Assembly (NCBI GenBank): GCA_026396455.1
Contig: JAPLWT010000059.1
Span: 1-25,278 of the forward strand
Direction of reading: 5' to 3'
Origin: Microcaldota archaeon
GTDB taxonomy: Archaea; Micrarchaeota; Micrarchaeia; Burarchaeales; Fermentimicrarchaeaceae
Length of the DNA stretch: 25,278 nucleotides
The notes under the pieces are model-generated. The model was not told where the DNA came from and did not search any database. It saw only the letters and a program-made list of their open reading frames with translations. Of the stretch, positions 7,129-13,791 are shown one piece after another. The first letter of the stretch is position 1. Each line of letters begins with the position of its first letter. A program made the position numbers and the translations under genes.

Positions 7129-8793
7129 GTGTTTGTTAAATACGCAAAAGAGACTAAGATAGAGAATAAAGTAGCTACAGTTCCGCCAGCCGGGCTTCTG
7201 AAAGACAAGATTCTGGATAGACCCGAAGTGAAGACCGCAACATACTCCAAAAAGCCGGAAAATAAAGAGTTGGTGAACTGGCTGATGAAGGAGTTCGATA
7301 TGCCGAGGCCTGATGCAGCGTATTGGACATTTTCCTCCACCCCTGAACAGAAAGAGCTAATCAGGCCGCTGAGAAAGATGCTTCCAGAAGAACCCTTCGA
7401 AACCTTGAATATACTTCTAACTGAAGTTCCACCAGACACGCTTCGAAAAAACCTAGGAACTCTGAATGAACATCTGGATGAATATGATGTTCCTACTTCC
7501 AAGCTCATCCATCTCCTTAGGAAAAACTCGCAGGATCTAGAAGAGAGCATTCAGACTATGCAAAGTGGCCGATCAAGAAAGTATCAGAAAAATGTTGCAA
7601 AGAAGATATTGGAATATATTAAGAAATCCGCAGGGGTGGAGACTATAAACTCTGAGACTATAGGAAAGGTGCGGGAGAAGCTCTCAGAATGGACCGTATC
7701 ATACGAGAAAAAGGCAGAAGCGGTGGGAATCGATAGGACGTCTTTTTCTCTTGTTCAGAACGTTTTGAAGAAGAACCCCCCCTTCCGCTTCAAGAGGCTC
7801 CTGCACGAGATTTACTCCTTTGATGAAAATGAAATAACCATGCGCGAACTTCTCGAAAGAGCAGGAGTGGCGAATAATCTTCATTATCTCCGCGTCTTTC
7901 CTATTATAGAGGAGCTTGGGTTAATCAAGCGACACACCAGCTATTTCTGGAATAAGTACCGGCCTGGTTTCTCCCAAGAACCCATGAAAATCACGTGGAA
8001 GAACAAAGAAGAGATGAAGAAGATCTGGCCACGCATAGAAGAGTGGGGGGAGAGCATCAGACCGCCAGATAAGATCAAGAAGAGGCGGGGCGAGTTGCTC
8101 AAAGAAACTCTTGCGATACTCGACAGGAAGAACGTTGAAGAGCTGACCAAAGCCGATGAAAAAAACATCAAGAACCTCTCTGCGATAGATTTTAAACTGA
8201 AGGGAATAGTGGTAGGAAGACATGCAGTAGGACAAGAAAAGAGATTACTCTTGAAACATGTTGCCTTGAATGAATCTATGAAAGAGAAAACCAAAGCCAG
8301 AACGCCAGACCTTCGGCATAAGGTGATGGCACCAACACTAGAGGGAACCAAGCAGAAAATACTCCAGTATATAGACGAGCATCCGGATAGGGTTCTGAAA
8401 CTCACAGATGAGCGCTTCGGAGAAATCACGGTCGTGAGACTCCCGAGGAACTTCTACAAAGACCTGGGGGAAACAGAGGAGACACATCCCAAAGTCTTAT
8501 TCGCATTAAAAGCACTTAAGGAAGAGGGAAAGCACCTGTTTTTCCACGATGGGGAGGTTGGCTCCTACACCAAGGATAGGAAGCTGGTAACAGAATTTCA
8601 AGCGAAAGTCCTGAACTCGTGCTTCGACCCTGCCACAGGTGAATACATAAGGCTTGGTACCAAGGAAATCGCGGCAAAGACCGGGCTGAAACAATCTTCC
8701 GTACATTCTATCATCTTTTCACTCGAAATGCGCGGCTACACATTCGCAAAGAAGAAAGAAGAGTCCAGATTCAGTGAGAAATCAAACCCTTAA
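7129..8793 (+). CDS. unrecognised helix-rich protein with several HTH-like segments
   Basis: I do not recognise the family. With GTG 7129 the protein has 554 residues; the upstream ATG 7096 would give 565. I prefer GTG because a TATA-like box overlaps the first codons of the longer form and no ribosome-binding site precedes either start. Residue positions here count from ATG 7096. The protein is strongly charged with no membrane segment. HTH-like pieces are EKKAEAVGIDRTSFSLVQNV near 204-223, ITMRELLERAGVANN near 247-261 followed by a wing-like EELGLIKRH, and a winged-helix-like LGTKEIAAKTGLKQSSVHSI near 520-539. This suggests a DNA-binding regulator or accessory protein, by inference. It stands alone between divergent neighbours, with short coding-like scraps on both sides. 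Confidence 0.75.
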   Translation: MFVKYAKETKIENKVATVPPAGLLKDKILDRPEVKTATYSKKPENKELVNWLMKEFDMPRPDAAYWTFSSTPEQKELIRPLRKMLPEEPFETLNILLTEVPPDTLRKNLGTLNEHLDEYDVPTSKLIHLLRKNSQDLEESIQTMQSGRSRKYQKNVAKKILEYIKKSAGVETINSETIGKVREKLSEWTVSYEKKAEAVGIDRTSFSLVQNVLKKNPPFRFKRLLHEIYSFDENEITMRELLERAGVANNLHYLRVFPIIEELGLIKRHTSYFWNKYRPGFSQEPMKITWKNKEEMKKIWPRIEEWGESIRPPDKIKKRRGELLKETLAILDRKNVEELTKADEKNIKNLSAIDFKLKGIVVGRHAVGQEKRLLLKHVALNESMKEKTKARTPDLRHKVMAPTLEGTKQKILQYIDEHPDRVLKLTDERFGEITVVRLPRNFYKDLGETEETHPKVLFALKALKEEGKHLFFHDGEVGSYTKDRKLVTEFQAKVLNSCFDPATGEYIRLGTKEIAAKTGLKQSSVHSIIFSLEMRGYTFAKKKEESRFSEKSNP

Positions 8794-8919
8794 AAGAGTG
8801 GAGAGCTGGGAATTGAACTCATGAAACTATTACGAAAAAAGAATGGAAGAGATTCTTGAAAAGTACTGTGGATTTGATAATGTAATACTCATAACAAGGC
8901 AACCGACGTAAGCAAAGCG
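8794..8919. other. short intergenic stretch with no clear gene
   Basis: The 126 bases between the HTH protein and the fen stop contain only a 22-codon open stretch at 8843-8911 (plus, beginning MEEILEKYCGFDNV), which looks coding-like but is too short and unsupported to call. A T-arm-like piece near 8806-8826 is not part of a full tRNA. Confidence 0.4.
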
Positions 8920-9948
8920 CTACCCAAACCAGCTCTCGAGACTGCTCTGCTTGCCCTTCTCAGATAATGCCTTGATCATCGCATCAACCGTGCTTCTCGT
9001 CCTCTCCTCTGAGAAATTATGCTCCTTGCACAGAAATTCCACAATCCCCTTCCCATCGGGTTCGCCAAACTTCAAATCGCATCCCTCATCAACCAGAGGA
9101 TGGAGGAATATTCTCTCAACTTCCGATGGGTCTACCTCCATATCCCCCGCTAACTTTCCAAAAACTCCCTCAAATGAGTTGCTTTCTGAAACCATTTTCA
9201 GGGCTTTCTTGGGGCCTATCCCCTTCACTCCGCAGTTAAAGTCTGTTCCGACAAGTATGCCAATCCATATGAGTTTTCTCCTGTCAAGTCCCAGTGCCTT
9301 CAGGCTTTTTTCGAGCTCTATGACCTCAGTCTTTACCTCAACATAGACATCCTTTCTTGGAAGTTTTCTCCTTCCGCTCATTGTCAGGTTTCTCACAAGG
9401 CGGGGTGCCCCAAAAAGCAACGCATCGAAGTCCTGGGACGCGCATGCGTAGACCTTCCCTTTCTCTGCCAGCACTGCAGCTTGCGCTTCACCCTCTCCTG
9501 GTGCCTGAATTGCCGGCAGCCCCATAAGCTCCACAAGTCTCTTGGCATCCTCCACCATCTCCTTGCTCAGCTTTGAGGATGCTTGTGCGTATACCCTCGC
9601 CTCCGCCAGCTCGCCCCTCCTCAGCGCATCCTTCCACCGGTCCTCTGCCTTCTCTCTAACCTCCTTTCTTCCCTCAAGCACGGACCTCTTGAGCTTGGGA
9701 GGCTCTCCATCGAATACGTAAGCAGGTTTTACACCTGCCTCAATCAGCTTTGCTGTCCTGTAGAAAATGCCGGATAGATGGCTTGTTATCCTGCCCTTTG
9801 AATCCATAAGAGGGGTTCCGTCGGGTTGCCTTATTATGGAGAGAAACTGGTAGAGCGCATTGTAGGCATCTATTGCCATTGTCTTACCGCTGAGAACCTC
9901 CAGCGATATCTCCTCCTTGTGGACTAGCTCCCCCAAATCCACTCCCAT
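8920..9948 (-). CDS. fen: flap endonuclease 1 (FEN1/Rad2 family)
   Basis: Cuts 5' flaps during Okazaki fragment maturation and base excision repair. At 342 residues it is a full-length archaeal FEN1. Metal-binding acids are visible at D27 (AIDAYN), D80 (VFDGEPP), E152 and E154 (GEGEAQAA), D173 and D175 (SQDFDALLFG) and D236 (VGTDFN). They are followed by the helix-hairpin-helix GVKGIGPKKAL. The C-terminus QSSLESWFG is a PCNA-interacting PIP box (QxxLxxWF). The start at ATG 9946-9948 gives the canonical MGVDLGEL N-terminus with the first glycine needed at the active site. It follows the aMBF1 gene by eight bases on the same strand, so the two are probably one transcript. Confidence 0.96.
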   Translation of the reverse strand: MGVDLGELVHKEEISLEVLSGKTMAIDAYNALYQFLSIIRQPDGTPLMDSKGRITSHLSGIFYRTAKLIEAGVKPAYVFDGEPPKLKRSVLEGRKEVREKAEDRWKDALRRGELAEARVYAQASSKLSKEMVEDAKRLVELMGLPAIQAPGEGEAQAAVLAEKGKVYACASQDFDALLFGAPRLVRNLTMSGRRKLPRKDVYVEVKTEVIELEKSLKALGLDRRKLIWIGILVGTDFNCGVKGIGPKKALKMVSESNSFEGVFGKLAGDMEVDPSEVERIFLHPLVDEGCDLKFGEPDGKGIVEFLCKEHNFSEERTRSTVDAMIKALSEKGKQSSLESWFG

Positions 9949-9956
9949 TTTATCAT

Positions 9957-10400
9957 CTATTTCCTCTTAACGACAACTACATCCCCAAGAGTGAGCTCCC
10001 CCTTCTTCTCCTTCTTTGCTGGAAGGTGCTCGTGCTTTATTTCCTCGAAAAGTTTTATTCCCAGCGCCCTCTCAAGCTTCAATGCCAAAGCCTCAGTTGG
10101 AATTGTCTTCTCAGCCTCTATCCTCTCAAGAAAAGATTCCTTCTCATTCACCAGTTCAGCCAGCACTTTTCTCTCTATCTTCATCTTCCCTCTTGCTTCC
10201 CTTATCCTCCTTCCGAAATCAGCAGCAATGTCAATCTCTGATTCCTCCTTCTCCACACTCAGCCTTCTTTTAAGCACTGGTGCCGGGGCGGAGAGTACCT
10301 TACCGTGCCTGGCGCAGCTGGCGCACACATGAAGTTTGGCGCCCTCAACAAGTATGAAGAAACCGCCCTCAGGGGCCCCGCACATCTCGCACTCTCCCAT
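9957..10400 (-). CDS. multiprotein bridging factor aMBF1-like (zinc ribbon plus HTH)
   Basis: Archaeal MBF1 homologue, 147 residues. A zinc ribbon is formed by C4, C7, C26 and C29 (CEMC and CASC). A Cro/C1-type HTH spans about residues 60-118 (ADFGRRIREARGKM, VLAELVNEKESFLERIEAEK). A basic tail AKKEKK and a short C-terminal VVVVKRK follow. Archaeal MBF1 proteins associate with ribosomes and may affect transcription or translation. It is the first gene ahead of fen. A TATA-like AT-rich block near 10421-10429 lies about 25 bases before the ATG, so the mRNA may be leaderless; there is no clear ribosome-binding site. Confidence 0.92.
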   Translation of the reverse strand: MGECEMCGAPEGGFFILVEGAKLHVCASCARHGKVLSAPAPVLKRRLSVEKEESEIDIAADFGRRIREARGKMKIERKVLAELVNEKESFLERIEAEKTIPTEALALKLERALGIKLFEEIKHEHLPAKKEKKGELTLGDVVVVKRK

Positions 10401-10420
10401 AATCCTGCTTTGGGCTTAAA

Positions 10421-10430
10421 GATATTTAAT
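10421..10430. promoter_or_regulatory. shared AT-rich TATA-like block between aMBF1 and the site-2 protease
   Basis: GATATTTAAT serves as a plausible TATA box in both directions. On the minus strand the spacing puts the start at the aMBF1 ATG (leaderless). On the plus strand it puts the start near 10452, nine bases before the protease ATG. The 60-base gap between the two genes has no other clear TATA candidate. Confidence 0.4.
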
Positions 10431-10460
10431 AGTTTTCTGTAAAAGTATGTTGCAAGAGCT

Positions 10461-11933
10461 ATGATAAAAAAAATCCTGGCGGTTCTCACCACTGCTTTAT
10501 CAGTATTCGCCTTCTATGAGGTTGTGGTAAGTCCCCTCAATGGAATAATGAAGTTCTTAATCTCAGCAGTCCTGCTTTTTCTCTCAGGAATGTGCCTGCA
10601 GAAGCTGCTTAACCTGAATGGGGAGAAAGGCCTCATAATACTGGCAACAGAGAGGGGAAAGAAATCCCTTGACAGGTTGGCGAGATGGAACCCCGGCTTC
10701 TGGATAGGCATGGCCGCGTTCGGCATGGTCATGGGATTTGGAGTCAGCTCTGTCCTGCTATTCAAAAAAATCCCTAAGAAGACATTCGAGTTCTCATTGC
10801 TTGTCCTAATGCTCTCTTCACTTTTTGTTCTGCCGTTTGTGCTGCCAGTTGCCATGAGTATGATACAGCTGCCTGTCAAGATATACGCCGTGCAGAGCTC
10901 TGTCTCAGCCGGGCCATCACTCGTATCAATTCTGCTCTATTACCTTGTATTCTTCTGTCTTGTTCTTGGAGGCTTTTGCCTTGCAGGTGTCCTAAGTCTT
11001 GCGGGCTATAGCTTACTCATAGTATACAGCATCCTTATGAAGCTCCTCTCCCTTCTAGGCAGTCCTGCCGGAAATGCTGCAGCTCTCAGCAGGATAAGCC
11101 CGGGTGCAGCACCCATAATTCCCGGAATAAATCTACCGTTTTTCGAAGGTGTGCTCGCCCTAGCAGTTATACTCTTCTTCCATGAGCTCTCCCATGGAGT
11201 TCTGGCCAGGTTGGAGAAGATAAGGGTTAAGAACAGCGGGCTTGTGCTGTTCGGCTTCCTGCCGATAGGGGCGTTTGTCGAGCCTGACGAGGAACAGCTC
11301 AAGAAGAGCAATGTGGAGAAGCAGAAGAACGTCCTTGTAGCAGGCTCATCAGCGAATCTGATACTCTCGCTTGTATTCTTCGTACTCTTCCTGGGCTACT
11401 GGTTGCTGATACTCACCACATATCCGCCTCCGAATTCCTACCTTGCTCAGCGCGTGCTAATCTCCGAAACTCTCCCGGACTATCCGGCATACGGAATACT
11501 GAAGCCAGGAATGGTTATCAAGCAGTGGAATGGGGTTGAGATACACAGCCTGGATGATTTCTCCCAAGCATCAAACTTCACAAAAGAAAATGATACAGTG
11601 AGTGTAGTAACAGATGCCGGCTCCTTCTTGCTGAAAGCAGGCAAAAACGGGAAAGTGGGCGTAACCACGTTCAGCGATGGAAATTTATCGGGATGGGTAA
11701 AAGAATTATCATACCAGCCAGGCAGATGGTGGATTCTATTTTTATACAATTTCATAGGTCTGACATTTGTGCTCAATTTCCTGGTTGGTTCAGTCAACCT
11801 ACTGCCGATTCCGCCTTTCGACGGATATAGGATTGTCTCTCTTGTTGTGAAAGATGAGAGGCTTATCAAAGCAATTGCAGTAGCGATGATTTTCTTCTTC
11901 TTCCTGAATCTCCTTCCCTGGGCTTGGCAGTAG
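10461..11933 (+). CDS. site-2-protease-type membrane metalloprotease (M50) with a PDZ-like insert
   Basis: Intramembrane zinc protease of 490 residues. The zinc motif HELSH is at residues 241-245 within a hydrophobic helix. The third ligand motif NLLPIPPFDGYRI is at about 446-458, with D454. Between them, about 333-400 resembles a PDZ domain (YGILKPGMVIKQWNGVEIHS). The N-terminal 230 residues contain roughly six more hydrophobic helices, longer than the minimal S2P core. These enzymes cleave substrates inside the membrane, often to release regulators or signal peptides; the substrate here is unknown. ATG 10461 has no ribosome-binding site. Its stop lies three bases from the convergent ftsZ stop. 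Confidence 0.9.
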   Translation: MIKKILAVLTTALSVFAFYEVVVSPLNGIMKFLISAVLLFLSGMCLQKLLNLNGEKGLIILATERGKKSLDRLARWNPGFWIGMAAFGMVMGFGVSSVLLFKKIPKKTFEFSLLVLMLSSLFVLPFVLPVAMSMIQLPVKIYAVQSSVSAGPSLVSILLYYLVFFCLVLGGFCLAGVLSLAGYSLLIVYSILMKLLSLLGSPAGNAAALSRISPGAAPIIPGINLPFFEGVLALAVILFFHELSHGVLARLEKIRVKNSGLVLFGFLPIGAFVEPDEEQLKKSNVEKQKNVLVAGSSANLILSLVFFVLFLGYWLLILTTYPPPNSYLAQRVLISETLPDYPAYGILKPGMVIKQWNGVEIHSLDDFSQASNFTKENDTVSVVTDAGSFLLKAGKNGKVGVTTFSDGNLSGWVKELSYQPGRWWILFLYNFIGLTFVLNFLVGSVNLLPIPPFDGYRIVSLVVKDERLIKAIAVAMIFFFFLNLLPWAWQ

Positions 11934-11936
11934 CAG

Positions 11937-12974
11937 TTAAACTTCCCCAAGGCTCCAGTTAGCCCCTCTTTTTGGCCTGCCCACAATATATGGGCTCTTT
12001 ATGCCCGTGAATATAGCTATTGCCTCTATCTTGCCCTCATAGCTCCTGTCCAACCTGGCGCCCCATATTACATTTGCCGTAGGCTCCACCTCGTCTGTAA
12101 GAAGCTCGCCGATCTGGTTTGCCTCACCCAGCGTCATGTCCCCTCCTCCTGTTAGGTGAAGCAGAACCCCGCTTGCGCCTTTGTAATCCACATCAAGCAG
12201 CCTGTGGTGTAGCGTATTCTTCACAACCTCCTGCACCCTGTCAGTCCCCTTAGCCTCGCCAACTGCAATCATTGAGACTCCTCCGCCGCCCATTATCGCC
12301 CTCACATCCGCAAAGTCTATGTTTATCAGGCTCGGTGTTGTTATAGTCTCTGTTATGCCCCTCACGGCCCTTGCGGTTATCTCGTCCGCAACGTTGAACG
12401 CCCTGTCTATCGGCAGGTTCGGGAAGAACTCGACAAGCCTGTTGTTGTCTATCACAATTATGGTATCTGCAGATCTCCTCAGCGCTTCTATGCCCGCTTC
12501 CGCCTTCTTCAGCCTCGCCCTCTCGAGTTCGAATGGGTAGGTTACCATGGCGACAACTATAGCGCCCTGCTGCTTTGCAATGTCCGCTATTGCGGGAGCA
12601 GCTCCCGTGCCCGTTCCTCCACCCATGCCCGCTGCTATGAAAAGGAGATGCGTATCCGCGAGTATGGTCTCAATCTCCTGCTTTGATGCTTCCACCGCTT
12701 TCAAAGCAACTTCAGGATATCCCCCAGCCCCCAACCCTCTTGTTATGCTCTGCCCTATGAGGACCCTTTTTGCGCTTTCTGATATGACGGAAAGGTGCTT
12801 CTTGTCCGTGTTCACAGCTATGAGTTCAGCCCCCCTTATTCCGGCCTTTGCAAGCCGGTTTATAGTATTACATCCGGCTCCGCCGACTCCCATTACGACT
12901 ATCCTGGGAATTGACAGATCCTCCCCGACTCCACTGCCGGACTCCTTGAGAGCTTCCTGTATTATAGATTCCAT
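11937..12974 (-). CDS. ftsZ: cell division GTPase FtsZ
   Basis: Tubulin-family GTPase that forms the division ring. In 345 residues it has GVGGAGCNTINRL at about 29-41, NTDKKHL at 55-61, the tubulin signature GMGGGTGTGAAP at 116-127, and the T7 loop NIDFADV at 218-224, which supplies the catalytic aspartates on polymerisation. The core is complete, with a short tail ending KRGANWSLGEV. Archaea often have FtsZ1 and FtsZ2, and I cannot assign which this is. The ATG 12972-12974 is preceded by a strong GGAGGTG site (complement of 12982-12988). The promoter lies at 13024-13042 and has an unusual symmetric element. It is monocistronic, with no division partner nearby. Confidence 0.97.
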   Translation of the reverse strand: MESIIQEALKESGSGVGEDLSIPRIVVMGVGGAGCNTINRLAKAGIRGAELIAVNTDKKHLSVISESAKRVLIGQSITRGLGAGGYPEVALKAVEASKQEIETILADTHLLFIAAGMGGGTGTGAAPAIADIAKQQGAIVVAMVTYPFELERARLKKAEAGIEALRRSADTIIVIDNNRLVEFFPNLPIDRAFNVADEITARAVRGITETITTPSLINIDFADVRAIMGGGGVSMIAVGEAKGTDRVQEVVKNTLHHRLLDVDYKGASGVLLHLTGGGDMTLGEANQIGELLTDEVEPTANVIWGARLDRSYEGKIEAIAIFTGIKSPYIVGRPKRGANWSLGEV

Positions 12975-13023
12975 ACGTGAGCACCTCCATAAACTGTTGT
13001 TGGCATGTATGTAGTATCAAAGA

Positions 13024-13042
13024 GGTAATATATAAAATTACC
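13024..13042 (-). promoter_or_regulatory. ftsZ TATA box embedded in a 6-bp inverted repeat (possible operator)
   Basis: GGTAAT (13024-13029) and ATTACC (13037-13042) are perfect inverted arms around an AT-rich core that reads TTTATAT on the minus strand, a TATA box. The predicted start near 13007 leaves a leader of about 33 bases containing the GGAGGTG site. The arms would allow a dimeric regulator to compete with TBP; this is inference. Confidence 0.45.
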
Positions 13043-13120
13043 ACTCTCACCCCACCGCTAAAGGATGCAGGATGTGCCGCTCAGGTTGTTAAATTGCCTA
13101 AACTCCAATTAACCAATATG

Positions 13121-13130
13121 TTTAAGAATA
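13121..13130 (+). promoter_or_regulatory. TATA-like box for the pilin-like gene
   Basis: TTTAAGAATA is centred about 26 bases before position 13150, so transcription would begin almost at the GTG 13152. No ribosome-binding site precedes the gene, which fits a leaderless mRNA. Confidence 0.4.
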
Positions 13131-13151
13131 CATTTTTTCAAAAGTGCGTAC

Positions 13152-13736
13152 GTGGCGAGTCTAGATAGGCTGAGGAAAGGGCAGGTCTGGTCGTACGACT
13201 TGATGATGAGCTCAATCCTATTCGTAATAGCCATGGGAATCCTTGCATTCTTCTGGTGGAGCGCAAGGACAAACATGACCGAAGAAAAAGATACCATGAC
13301 TCTTGAATCCATCAAGGTTGCGGATAATCTTGTTTCACCAGGAAGCCCTACAGATTGGCAATCATCTATTGATGTGAATGACCAGAGCACCTGGTCGAAT
13401 GTCCAGCAGATTGGGCTGGGGCGGAGCTGGAGTGCGAGTGACAGTAATGTGCTCTCGATTGATAAGTTATATTCGTTCCAAACGATGAGCTCTAACAACT
13501 ACTCGCTTACAAAGAGCAGGCTACGGTTACGCTATGATTACTACGTCCAGTTTATAATCCATAACGGCAATGGATCGGATCAGGTCGTTAAGCTCAATGG
13601 GTCTGACCTGGAGGTTGGCAAGCCGTATGACGAAATTACTGCCAGGATGATAGCTAAAACCGATAGAATAGTATTATACAACCATTCACTAGTAATAATG
13701 AGGGTTATCCTATGGAGCGAATCTCCGTGGGATTGA
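13152..13736 (+). CDS. pilin-like secreted or surface protein with class III type signal
   Basis: A 194-residue protein of a general type seen in archaea. The N-terminus has the charged head LDRLRKGQ followed directly by a hydrophobic helix at about residues 17-36. KGQ is the kind of site cut by the archaeal prepilin peptidase, before the Q. The rest is hydrophilic with NxS/T sequons, ending ILWSESPWD, as expected of a globular external domain. It could be a minor pilin or pseudopilin. It directly precedes a second, giant class III signal protein 55 bases downstream, which has its own TATA-like box. No pilus ATPase or platform gene is in the window. GTG start with no ribosome-binding site; probably leaderless. 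Confidence 0.75.
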   Translation: MASLDRLRKGQVWSYDLMMSSILFVIAMGILAFFWWSARTNMTEEKDTMTLESIKVADNLVSPGSPTDWQSSIDVNDQSTWSNVQQIGLGRSWSASDSNVLSIDKLYSFQTMSSNNYSLTKSRLRLRYDYYVQFIIHNGNGSDQVVKLNGSDLEVGKPYDEITARMIAKTDRIVLYNHSLVIMRVILWSESPWD

Positions 13737-13740
13737 TAGG

Positions 13741-13755
13741 TTATTTATATATATC
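13741..13755 (+). promoter_or_regulatory. TATA-like box for the giant beta-helix protein gene
   Basis: The run TTATTTATATATATCC, about 40-50 bases before the ATG, is a good TATA candidate. The leader contains GGGGTGGT near 13780-13787, a well-placed ribosome-binding site before ATG 13792. Confidence 0.5.
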
Positions 13756-13791
13756 CTAAAGTGAATATTATGCTTTAGATGGGGTGGTTAG

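Noticed and set aside
8806..8826. The minus strand contains GAGTTCAATTCCC, like a tRNA T-loop, suggesting a tRNA remnant or attachment site.
   Set aside because: The T-stem does not pair, no acceptor stem or anticodon arm is present, and no second copy was seen on the other side of the HTH gene.
12547..13014. Open frame of 155 codons opposite ftsZ.
   Set aside because: It is antisense to an unmistakable ftsZ, runs through its ribosome-binding site and has no recognisable protein features.
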